Source: Cyanobacteria bacterium UBA11372 (lineage in GTDB: Bacteria; Cyanobacteriota; Cyanobacteriia; Cyanobacteriales; Aerosakkonemataceae). Taken from it: DNA of 8,372 nt. Position numbers and translations under genes: made by a program. The notes under the pieces are model-generated. The model was not told the origin of the DNA. It was given only the letters and a program-made list of their open reading frames with translations, and did no database searches. The stretch lies in NCBI GenBank assembly GCA_003486675.1, contig DNGG01000534.1, positions 18,802 through 27,173 on the forward strand, read 5' to 3'. This document shows positions 1-5,768 of the stretch, piece after piece. Within the stretch, counting starts at the first letter, position 1. Each line of letters begins with the position of its first letter.

Positions 1-962
1 ATGTTGTTTTTGATTTCGTTAATCCGATTGAGGTTTTGCAGGTAATCTCGTTCGCTATTGGTTTTTTGAACGTCGAGTTCCTTTAGTTGCGTTTCGATAT
101 CTGATACTTGCGTTTGAGCATCTAAGAATTCCCGTCTGGCTTGCAGCACGACATCTTGACTAATGGCTCCCTCTTCCTCAAACAAACGACTACGGGTTTC
201 AAAGCGCTGTTGTAGAGTTTGCATTAAAGATATAATCTGTTGCTTTCGCTGCTCGAAACTTTGGCGTTTTTCTGCGATCGCTGCCAGAGTCTGTTGCCGC
301 AGTACGGGTGTAATTTGCTCTCGCCGCAGGCTTTCTTCCAAGCTTTGACGTTTTTCCCCTAGCGCCGCCAGTGTTTGTTGGCGCAGTACTGGTGTAATTT
401 GTTCTCGGCGGAGGCTTTCTTCAAGGCTTTGGCGTTTTTGTTCTAGCGCCGCGATCGTTTGTTGGCGCAGCATCGGCGCTACTGACTCTCGCCGTAAGCT
501 TTCTTCAAGATCTGTTTGTTGTTGTTTAAGCGTTCTTAATTCCAGCGCAATTTGTTGCTTTTGCAATCGATTAGCATCTTGATTTTGTCCTTGCAATTGA
601 ACTAATTTCGCTTTCTCTTGCGCTAGTTGTTCTTTGATGTCATATTTATCAATTGTGCCGATTTCTTGACCTTTTTTAACTACATCTCCCGGCTTGATAT
701 TTAGCTTCATCAATTGACCATTACTAGGTGCTTGAAATTGCACTACACGGCGGGGTTGAATTAACACGCCTTGACCATTTACAGTCAGGGGAATTCGCCC
801 AAGTACACTCCAAGTGCCTGCAACGACAATTAAAAAGCCAATTGTACTCAGGGGTAACCAAGCTTTGGGGCTAACCACCTGCATCATTTGGTCGAGTTGT
901 TCTGGTGAAGATAAGCGATCTAGCGCTTCTTGAGAAAAAATTTTGTTCTGTTTGCTCTGCAT
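1..962 (-). CDS. HlyD-family adaptor, NHLM/NHLP bacteriocin-export type (N-terminal part, runs off left edge)
   Basis: This is a periplasmic adaptor (membrane fusion) subunit that would link an inner-membrane peptide-export ABC transporter to the outer membrane. The visible 320 residues show a cytoplasmic N-terminus (about 1-34) with the stretch LSSPEQLDQMMQVV, one TM helix (about 35-54), and a lipoyl/barrel-hybrid half from about 60 to 107 with GDVVKKGQEIGTID. A long Gln/Glu/Arg-rich coiled coil starts near 110. The N-terminal sequence and layout match cyanobacterial proteins named NHLP/NHLM bacteriocin system secretion protein; that is from memory of the family. The returning coiled coil and second barrel half lie beyond the window. 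The start is ATG at 962, with AGGAAGG seven bases upstream. Residues 151-234 are three near-identical 28-residue repeats. The partner ABC transporter is not in the window and would be expected to the left. Confidence 0.88.
   Translation of the reverse strand, partial: MQSKQNKIFSQEALDRLSSPEQLDQMMQVVSPKAWLPLSTIGFLIVVAGTWSVLGRIPLTVNGQGVLIQPRRVVQFQAPSNGQLMKLNIKPGDVVKKGQEIGTIDKYDIKEQLAQEKAKLVQLQGQNQDANRLQKQQIALELRTLKQQQTDLEESLRRESVAPMLRQQTIAALEQKRQSLEESLRREQITPVLRQQTLAALGEKRQSLEESLRREQITPVLRQQTLAAIAEKRQSFEQRKQQIISLMQTLQQRFETRSRLFEEEGAISQDVVLQARREFLDAQTQVSDIETQLKELDVQKTNSERDYLQNLNRINEIKNN
261..512 (-). repeat. Three tandem 84-bp repeats inside the HlyD coiled coil
   Basis: Units at 512-429, 428-345 and 344-261 each encode 28 residues of the pattern xLEESLRRExxxPxLRQQT followed by xAAxxxKRQ. 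Units 2 and 3 differ at only two residues; unit 1 is more diverged. Twenty-eight residues are exactly four heptads, so each unit lengthens the coiled-coil arm without breaking its register. The high identity at DNA level points to recent duplication or continuing homogenisation. Confidence 0.9.
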
Positions 963-1022
963 AAGTTAACCTTCCTGTGTTTTAATAACTAATTCAAGTT
1001 GCTAGTTACATCCAAGAGGGTT

Positions 1023-1166
1023 GGTAATAGGTAATGGGTAATGGGTAATTGTCAAGAGTAGGAGCAGGTTTTACCAATCTGTGGAAGCACGGAATATCTC
1101 GTTAAAGGGTGTCCCTACAGCCTTTAAATTCAATTATGAATTACCAATTACCAATTACCAATTACC
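1023..1166. repeat. Inverted heptamer arrays around a small hairpin (STRR/MITE-like unit)
   Basis: Four copies of GGTAATN occupy 1023-1050 and four copies of AATTACC occupy 1139-1166. The two heptamers are reverse complements, so the arrays can pair imperfectly across an 88-bp centre. Inside the centre is a second inverted repeat, TTAAAGG at 1102-1108 and CCTTTAA at 1121-1127, with a further three pairs (TGT/ACA) and a four-base loop. Heptameric short tandem repeats are known from filamentous cyanobacterial spacers. The right array abuts the stop codon of the double cNMP-domain gene. No T-tract follows the hairpin, so terminator function is uncertain. Confidence 0.75.
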
Positions 1167-1169
1167 AAT

Positions 1170-2279
1170 TTAATAACTAAGTTTCAAACGTTTGAGCATC
1201 CAATTAAATCGGGCACCGCCCAAAGTAATATTGTCCATAACGTCCAAATCAATTTCATCAGAATATTCAGAATTTTGAGCTAGCCTCTGTCCTACCCGAT
1301 AGGCATTTCTGCCGTATCCTAATCGATTAATCAGTCCTTGAAGTCTCGCCGAAAGTAACATAGCAACTATGCGGTAAAAGCGAGAACCCATAGCAGGGTT
1401 TTGCTGGAGTTTGATGAATAGTTGTTGTCTTTTAATCCTCAAAACTTGTAAATTTTCCAACGCTTTGAAAGTATAATTTGGCAGACGGATATCGAGTATC
1501 GCCATTTCACCGATAATTTCACCTCTGGTAATTTGGGCAATTTCGTATCCGGGTGAGGAGTTGTTTTCGCTGTTGTTTTCTAGAATTGAAAACAGGCGGG
1601 CAAAAGAACTGTTGCTATTTTCAGTGAAGGAAACTGACACACTTCCCCGCAGCAGCAGGTAGACATTTTCCACCAAACGCCCCGCCTGAATTAAGATAGT
1701 ATTTGTGGCAATTTCTTCAACAATACTGTGTTGAATCATCCAGTCAATATCGCTGTCGTTTAGTTCGCCAAACAGCAAGGGAACGTCTTGTAGCGGTGGA
1801 ATTTTCAAATTCTGACGCCGCGTAAACTTTTTAATTAACCGTTCAAAACGATCAAGGAGGAGGATAGCGATCGCATGATAAAATCTGCAAGCAAATTCTA
1901 AATCTCGCCCTAGTTTTTCTAGCAGTTTCTTCTGAGGTAAAGCTAAAACAACTGAGTTTTCTATCGCCTTAACTGCGATCGCTGAAGCGCTACTATTGAG
2001 AAACGACATTTCACCCAACACTTCCCCACTAGAAAAGCGAGCAATTTCCTGTTCTAAGTCGCTATCATCTTCAAGTGCGGCGAAAGCACTAGCTAAAGCA
2101 CTTTCCTGGTTTCTTTTAATCGTAGCGCTCAAAGTGCCTTCCAGCACGATGTAAAAGGTGTCAATGTTGCTCTGCTGGCGGATCAGCACGGTACCCCGAT
2201 TAACTTGTTGTTGACGACCATTTGCAGTCATCCAGTTAATATCGCTAGTACTCAACTCTTTAATCAGAACTTCTGTCAT
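1170..2279 (-). CDS. Protein with two cyclic-nucleotide-binding-like domains
   Basis: This 369-residue soluble protein is an internal duplication of the CAP/cNMP-binding beta-roll fold. Domain 1 spans about residues 8-150 and domain 2 about 168-320. Each starts with a related helix (LSTSDINWM; LNDSDIDWM), continues through a roll, and ends in an amphipathic helix (FYHAIAILLLDRFERLIKK; FYRIVAMLLSARLQGLI). Phosphate-cassette remnants are LGEMSFLNSSASA (from residue 88) and IGEMAILDIRLPNYT (from 256). The Glu is kept in both, but the Arg that normally contacts the cyclic phosphate is absent in both. There is no helix-turn-helix or cyclase domain. A basic C-terminal tail (GGARFNWMLKRLKLSY) follows an acidic stretch. 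The gene lies 37 bp after the 97-residue ORF and upstream of the HlyD gene, which suggests a role in controlling or coupling export (inference). No strong Shine-Dalgarno is seen. Fold confidence is high; the ligand is unknown. Confidence 0.85.
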   Translation of the reverse strand: MTEVLIKELSTSDINWMTANGRQQQVNRGTVLIRQQSNIDTFYIVLEGTLSATIKRNQESALASAFAALEDDSDLEQEIARFSSGEVLGEMSFLNSSASAIAVKAIENSVVLALPQKKLLEKLGRDLEFACRFYHAIAILLLDRFERLIKKFTRRQNLKIPPLQDVPLLFGELNDSDIDWMIQHSIVEEIATNTILIQAGRLVENVYLLLRGSVSVSFTENSNSSFARLFSILENNSENNSSPGYEIAQITRGEIIGEMAILDIRLPNYTFKALENLQVLRIKRQQLFIKLQQNPAMGSRFYRIVAMLLSARLQGLINRLGYGRNAYRVGQRLAQNSEYSDEIDLDVMDNITLGGARFNWMLKRLKLSY

Positions 2280-2316
2280 ATCCGGTTATTTTCAACCTCA
2301 ATAAAAGTTGCCTATT

Positions 2317-2610
2317 TCAGAATGCAGATTGCAATTTTAAAAGATTAAATCCGCTCTCTAAAAATTGGATCTGGCTATTGGGAAACAGTTCCCATTGAAA
2401 ATGAGCAACTTTCAGTCTTGACGAAACAGATTCAGATGCTAGTTCTTCTAAAGTCAGTGTCGTCAAAATTTTCAGCGTTGAAACTTGCTCAACTAAAGTT
2501 CTGGATTTACCTGCAAATGCATTTTGGTTATACGCTAGCAGTTCCTCCGTTTCCGCTTCGTTAGCACCGTAGGCTGTCAGAATATTATTCCGAAATTCTT
2601 GCTGCTTCAT
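2317..2610 (-). CDS. Small orphan protein of the export-linked operon
   Basis: I do not recognise this 97-residue protein. It is predicted soluble, with no Cys, no signal peptide, no TM segment and no double-Gly leader cleavage site. Residues 1-70 look largely helical (an EAETEELL stretch near 18-25, TLEELASESVSSRLK at 53-67). The C-terminal quarter is richer in aromatic and hydrophobic residues (FQWELF, FLESGFNLL). It sits 17 bp after the HAMP sensor gene and 37 bp before the cNMP-domain gene, in the same direction, so translation within a shared transcript is likely. The ATG at 2610 has no clear Shine-Dalgarno, which fits coupling to the upstream gene. It could be an adaptor between the sensor and the cNMP protein. 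A secreted peptide substrate is less likely, because no NHLP or Nif11-like leader is seen. Confidence 0.6.
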   Translation of the reverse strand: MKQQEFRNNILTAYGANEAETEELLAYNQNAFAGKSRTLVEQVSTLKILTTLTLEELASESVSSRLKVAHFQWELFPNSQIQFLESGFNLLKLQSAF

Positions 2611-2627
2611 AAGTATTTGGCACTTTT

Positions 2628-3725
2628 TTAACTATTTAAATCAATAGGTTTGCGACTTTTAATTCGATACTGTTCAAACTTTTTAATTGCCATTGCTAAA
2701 CTCAACTTCATGCGGGTAAAAGCTTCTACTAAACTTCCTATCTCATCGTTGGATACTTTTTCAAACTCAGCATCCATATCGCCAGTACTCACGGCTTCGG
2801 CAACTTGGACGATCTTCTCGAGCGGTTTAATAATGTATCGCTTTAGCCAAAGGTTTACCATAAATATTGTGACGGCGAAAATCATCGCTAAAATCCCTAA
2901 AAGTGAAACAAATAATTGCCAATAATTTTGTAATACTTTAATCAGGGGGACAAAAACGATTTGAGTTCCGCTCACTTCGGTTGTTGTTTTAAATACCTTA
3001 TTTATGGGTAAGGTTTGGGTTGGTTTGGCAGTTTTTGGTTGAGTTTGAATCCTTGTCTGTATTTGGGTTGGTTTGGCAATCTTTGGTTGAGTTTGAATCC
3101 TCGTCTGTATTTGGGTTGGTTTGGCAATCTTTGCTTGAGTTTGAACCCGCGGCTGAATTTTAACAGTAGTTTGGGTTGGTTTGGCAATCTTTGGTTGAGT
3201 TTGACAGTTCAAACAAATATATTTTGTGACAATCAAAGGACGAGCAATATAGAAAAATTGCTGGTCTCCTATATAACGGAATCCCTGTAATTCCTTGAGA
3301 TTCTTGTCTTGCCGAAATTGTAATGCTATACCTAATTCAAAGCTGACAGGGTGGCGATCGCTTGTGGAATTCACCATCGCATACTTGTAATAAAAATGCT
3401 TGTAATAATCGTTATATTGCCGCAATCTTTCAAATACTTTAACTGCGGCATAACTAGGAATAGTTTGCGGTACAAGGTCGGAATACGCTATACGTTTCTG
3501 CAACTGGGGTGTGACTTCATTACTTGTGTAATCTTGAACCGAATTCATAGTATCCATCAGTAACAAAGCTTTTGATTTGATTTGATTTTGAGCTTCGTAA
3601 GTTAGGAAAACAGCTAAAGCTGTTCCACTTAAGATCGTGCCGAAACCAAAGATAAAAAATAGCAAAATGCTAAATTTTCTAGCCAAGGTTGAGTTTTTAG
3701 CTTTTAACGCTTTATTTCGCGGCAT
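2628..3725 (-). CDS. Membrane sensor: Tll0287-like (DUF3365) domain plus HAMP, haem motif altered
   Basis: This 365-residue protein sits in the inner membrane and has no catalytic output domain. TM1 is about residues 16-42. An outer PAS-like Tll0287/DUF3365 domain spans about 43-260, with typical stretches ALLLMDTMNSVQDYT, VPQTIPSYAAVKVFE, GFRYIGDQQFFYIARPL and SGTQIVFVPL. TM2 is about 270-292, followed by a HAMP linker (about 293-347; KPLEKIVQVAEAVSTGDMD, NDEIGSLVEAFTRM). Known members carry CxxCH for covalent c-type haem. Here it reads CLNCQ (171-175), and residues 175-242 are a repeat array replacing the segment that normally follows. No other Cys is present. Haem binding is therefore doubtful. 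The HAMP end would have to signal through a partner, perhaps the neighbouring ParA-like, 97-residue or cNMP-domain proteins. The ATG at 3725 follows the ParA-like gene by 53 bp with a weak GGATGGA upstream. Confidence 0.85.
   Translation of the reverse strand: MPRNKALKAKNSTLARKFSILLFFIFGFGTILSGTALAVFLTYEAQNQIKSKALLLMDTMNSVQDYTSNEVTPQLQKRIAYSDLVPQTIPSYAAVKVFERLRQYNDYYKHFYYKYAMVNSTSDRHPVSFELGIALQFRQDKNLKELQGFRYIGDQQFFYIARPLIVTKYICLNCQTQPKIAKPTQTTVKIQPRVQTQAKIAKPTQIQTRIQTQPKIAKPTQIQTRIQTQPKTAKPTQTLPINKVFKTTTEVSGTQIVFVPLIKVLQNYWQLFVSLLGILAMIFAVTIFMVNLWLKRYIIKPLEKIVQVAEAVSTGDMDAEFEKVSNDEIGSLVEAFTRMKLSLAMAIKKFEQYRIKSRKPIDLNS
3000..3205 (-). repeat. 48-bp tandem repeats encoding Gln/Lys/Pro/Thr-rich 16-residue units in the sensor
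   Basis: On the plus strand, near-identical units begin TTTGGGTTGGTTTGGCA at 3014, 3062, 3110 and 3170, so three spacings are 48, 48 and 60 bp. The encoded units read QTQ(P/A)K(I/T)AKPTQ followed by a variable IQTRI-like end, covering residues 175-242. The array begins at the codon directly after the second Cys of the haem motif. Each unit is a whole number of codons, so gain or loss of units stays in frame. The open reading frames seen in other frames here come from the repeats. Confidence 0.92.
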
Positions 3726-3778
3726 ATGATTCCATCCATGTCAATACAAACAGCTAAGAAAAAAATTCAGGCGATGTT

Positions 3779-4540
3779 TTAACACATGATGTGTTTGGCA
3801 ATTCTCTCTATAGCTTGACTGATGGGATGGTTGGGATATTTCAGGCAGAATATGCCGCTACTAGCAAGTCGCAGCATATCTTCTGACTCTGGAAGGATTC
3901 CTACCACTGGAGTTTGATAAGTTTGTTCGACTTGTTGGCGCAGATCCTCGAAGTCGTATTCTTTCAGTGCTTTATTGATTGTTAGTAACAACTTAGGTAC
4001 TTTCAATCTGCGCGCTACATCTACGGTGACAGCAGTCCCCTGAAAATCTTGTTGATCGGGTCGCAGTATAAATAAGACAATATCAGAGGTGGTCAGGGAT
4101 ATTAAAGTTTCTTGGTTTAAACCGGGGTGGGTATCGATAAACAAATAGTCGAGTTTAAGCTGTTTAATTAAGTCACCGAACCCATCTAACAGCAGTTCAA
4201 CATCAAAACGTTCGCGCAATACGCGAGAAATATCGTTGACTTTTACACTAGAAGGAATCAAGTAAATACCGCTACGGGAAGTTGCCCCGTTTTGGAGTAC
4301 GGAGGTAACATCGTAGGCTGCATCGGCGATCGCACAACGCCCCCAAAGAAAATCATTCAGGGTGCGATCGCATCTTTCTTGGTCAAGCCCGAATAGAATA
4401 TGAATGCCCGGTGATTGGATGTCCGCATCCACAATCCCAACTCGATAACCTTTGCGGGCAATAGCTGTGGCAATATTCGCCGTTGAGTTGGATTTGCCAG
4501 TGCCACCTCGATACGAGTGAATAGAGACAATTTTTGACAT
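3779..4540 (-). CDS. MinD/ParA-like P-loop ATPase
   Basis: This 253-residue member of the SIMIBI class (MinD/ParA group) would act as an ATP-dependent dimer that positions cargo or complexes at a membrane or nucleoid surface. Visible motifs are a deviant Walker A, RGGTGKSN (11-18), switch I DADIQSPG (38-45), and Walker B/switch II DYLFIDTHPG (131-140). The signature Lys of KGGxGK[ST] is Arg11 here. The C-terminus (about 240-253, AIERIAKHIMC) is amphipathic and could contact membrane, as the MinD tail does; this is inference. No ParB partner or parS-like site is seen, so plasmid or chromosome partitioning is unlikely. It is the first gene of the minus-strand cassette and is followed after 53 bp by the HAMP sensor, so it may localise the sensor or exporter. 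The ATG at 4540 has AAGGA six bases upstream. Confidence 0.88.
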   Translation of the reverse strand: MSKIVSIHSYRGGTGKSNSTANIATAIARKGYRVGIVDADIQSPGIHILFGLDQERCDRTLNDFLWGRCAIADAAYDVTSVLQNGATSRSGIYLIPSSVKVNDISRVLRERFDVELLLDGFGDLIKQLKLDYLFIDTHPGLNQETLISLTTSDIVLFILRPDQQDFQGTAVTVDVARRLKVPKLLLTINKALKEYDFEDLRQQVEQTYQTPVVGILPESEDMLRLASSGIFCLKYPNHPISQAIERIAKHIMC

Positions 4541-4873
4541 AATGAGTCCTTGGGGTGAGAGTTTCTAGCTATCTCCTTCGCTCTTGTTATTTATCTAATG
4601 GGTCTTGCGTGACTCGATTTATGCAGCGAGTCGGGAAGTTGCGGCAAAAAATCAGCCGAAAAAATACACAGGCGCATCGCTTGACATTTTCTGCTACTTA
4701 TGCATAGCATCGGCATCTACTAGCAATAGGGAATGGTCATGGCGGCTCTGGCTGGCTGTACCACTTTACCCATACAGTCGGCGGCGGACTCGCCAAGAGT
4801 TTCTTCGTCGATCTCTAGTTTCTCAATCGACGATTTTTCAGAGAAACTTTGGTGTTTGCGGTGCGATCGCCCA
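4541..4873. other. Spacer between the HAD and ParA-like genes
   Basis: No gene can be firmly supported in this stretch. It must hold the promoter of the minus-strand ParA-like operon, but no convincing -35/-10 pair was found. A short inverted repeat (GACTCG at 4611-4616, CGAGTC at 4627-4632) lies 70-90 bases upstream of the ParA-like start. A plus-strand TTGACA near 4682-4687 has only a poor -10 and no gene behind it. The right part overlaps a doubtful minus-strand ORF (4720-4932). Confidence 0.5.
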
Positions 4874-4932
4874 GGTACGTAGTTGCGCTTGGGCGCTCTT
4901 ATACCAATCTCGATAAGAGCGCCCAAGCGCAA
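4720..4932 (-). CDS. Doubtful small ORF or gene remnant with acidic segment and Cys-ending tail
   Basis: A 70-codon frame could start at TTG 4932, but that codon lies inside the 29-bp hairpin and has no Shine-Dalgarno. The C-terminal half reads SIEKLEIDEETLGES, then AADCMGKVV, and ends MTIPYC. An acidic amphipathic stretch ahead of a short Cys-containing tail loosely resembles precursor peptides of modified bacteriocins (the cyanobactin leader LAELSEEALG is the nearest pattern I can think of). No conserved cleavage site, repeat core or modification enzyme is visible. It may equally be a chance frame or the 3' remnant of a gene interrupted by the hairpin element. Confidence 0.2.
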   Translation of the reverse strand: MRLGALIEIGIRAPKRNYVPGRSHRKHQSFSEKSSIEKLEIDEETLGESAADCMGKVVQPARAAMTIPYC

Positions 4933-4941
4933 CTAGGTACC
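4874..4941. repeat. 29-bp near-perfect palindrome downstream of the HAD gene
   Basis: Arms 4874-4902 and 4913-4941 are reverse complements with a single mismatch (4879 against 4936) and a ten-base loop (ACCAATCTCG). The inner 23 bp, including a GC-rich core TTGGGCGCTC, pair without error. It begins 13 bases after the HAD stop codon and could end or stabilise that transcript. It lacks a T-run on either strand, so it is not a standard intrinsic terminator and may be a dispersed palindromic element. Confidence 0.85.
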
Positions 4942-4954
4942 CATTTCTAAGTAA

Positions 4955-5629
4955 CTAGCAACTTATATTATTAGCTAATGGAGATTCGTTGTAATGTGCT
5001 AGTAGATCGGCTGGGTCGTCGTAGATTGCGATCGCTCCCTCTAACTGGCTATCATCAAAGCCACCACAGCGAAATGCGATCGTTCCCACGCCGCATTTAC
5101 TCGCCGCTTCCACATCGTAGGGAGTATCCGCAATCATCACCACTTGATCTGGTTCCAGATGCAACTTTTTCAATGCCGCTTCCACAATATCGGGTTCTGG
5201 CTTAGAATGTTCCGCATCGCTCGATGTTGTTGCTTCTTCGAGCAAATCGTCAACTTTTGCCGCTTTTAATAACAGCGAAAGTTCTTCACTCGTCGCCGAA
5301 GTAGCAATAATCAGCCGCAAACCAGATTGCTGCATCTTCAATATCAGATCTCGCGCACCCGGTGCAGCAGGAAGCGTCGGCGCGAATTTTTTGATCATCA
5401 GTTCTTTGCGCTTTTCGGAAATAGCTTTTCCGTCCCCTTCTTCTTTATCAAGTCCCGGTACCATCTTTGGTATCACTTGATCGCCCCCCATGCCGATCAG
5501 CGGTCTAACTTTCTCGAAGGGTACGTCATAGCCATAAGTAGCAAACGCTTCCACCCAAGCTTGCGCGTGTGCATCGTTGCTGATGACCAGCGTTCCATCT
5601 ACATCTAAAATAGCTGCTGACAATGCCAT
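4955..5629 (-). CDS. HAD-superfamily phosphatase (phosphoglycolate phosphatase / beta-phosphoglucomutase-like)
   Basis: This 224-residue cytosolic hydrolase transfers phosphate through an aspartyl intermediate. Motif I is LDVDGTLV (nucleophile Asp9, acid/base Asp11), motif II is IIATSAT (about 107-113), motif III is the Lys in SKPEPD (Lys143), and motif IV is MIADTPYDVEA (Asp168, Asp172). A helical C1 cap lies between motif I and II (about 18-85), as in the small-molecule phosphatases and mutases of this group. The substrate cannot be told from sequence. The ATG at 5629 is chosen because it places motif I eight residues in, as is usual. A TTG at 5665 would add twelve residues without a good ribosome site. 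The AGGA before the ATG is only two bases away, which is short. It is transcribed away from the DUF2459 gene. Confidence 0.9.
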   Translation of the reverse strand: MALSAAILDVDGTLVISNDAHAQAWVEAFATYGYDVPFEKVRPLIGMGGDQVIPKMVPGLDKEEGDGKAISEKRKELMIKKFAPTLPAAPGARDLILKMQQSGLRLIIATSATSEELSLLLKAAKVDDLLEEATTSSDAEHSKPEPDIVEAALKKLHLEPDQVVMIADTPYDVEAASKCGVGTIAFRCGGFDDSQLEGAIAIYDDPADLLAHYNESPLANNISC

Positions 5630-5692
5630 TGTCCTAGATCCGATTTTTGTTTGAAGTAATATCAAGGTACAGGCATATTTTTATCAGTTCCT

Positions 5693-5737
5693 CTAACAAT
5701 AGTATGATATTTATGTAAAATTGTTAGTATATATCAT
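5693..5737. promoter_or_regulatory. Interleaved inverted repeats in the divergent HAD/DUF2459 promoter region
   Basis: CTAACAAT (5693-5700) and ATTGTTAG (5720-5727) form an 8-bp inverted repeat with a 19-base spacer. ATGATAT (5704-5710) and ATATCAT (5731-5737) form a second one overlapping it. The region is very AT-rich and lies between two divergent genes, the expected place for promoters and an operator. Convincing -35/-10 boxes could not be fixed. Confidence 0.35.
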
Positions 5738-5768
5738 CACCTTTTAAATTATTTGGGAGATTGATTTT

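Noticed and set aside
163..348. Plus-strand ORF of 61 codons
   Set aside because: It lies antisense within the HlyD repeat region and is Arg/Cys/Ser-rich with no family resemblance.
3014..3205. CRISPR-like array
   Set aside because: Units are contiguous without unique spacers and encode in-frame protein repeats.
3002..3290. Repeat-rich ORFs on both strands inside the sensor gene
   Set aside because: They are alternative-frame translations of the 48-bp repeats; the long frame has TM, DUF3365 and HAMP sequence on both sides.
4682..4710. Plus-strand TTGACA promoter
   Set aside because: The matching -10 is poor (about three of six) and no plus-strand gene follows.
4605..4916. Plus-strand ORF of 103 codons in the spacer
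   Set aside because: Composition is odd (rich in Arg, Ser, Trp and Tyr), it runs into the hairpin, and no ribosome site or family is seen.
4978..5608. Plus-strand ORFs opposite the HAD gene
   Set aside because: The minus frame has all four HAD motifs; these are antisense shadows.
5630..5665. TTG start extending the HAD protein by twelve residues
   Set aside because: No good ribosome site, and the ATG at 5629 gives the usual distance to motif I.
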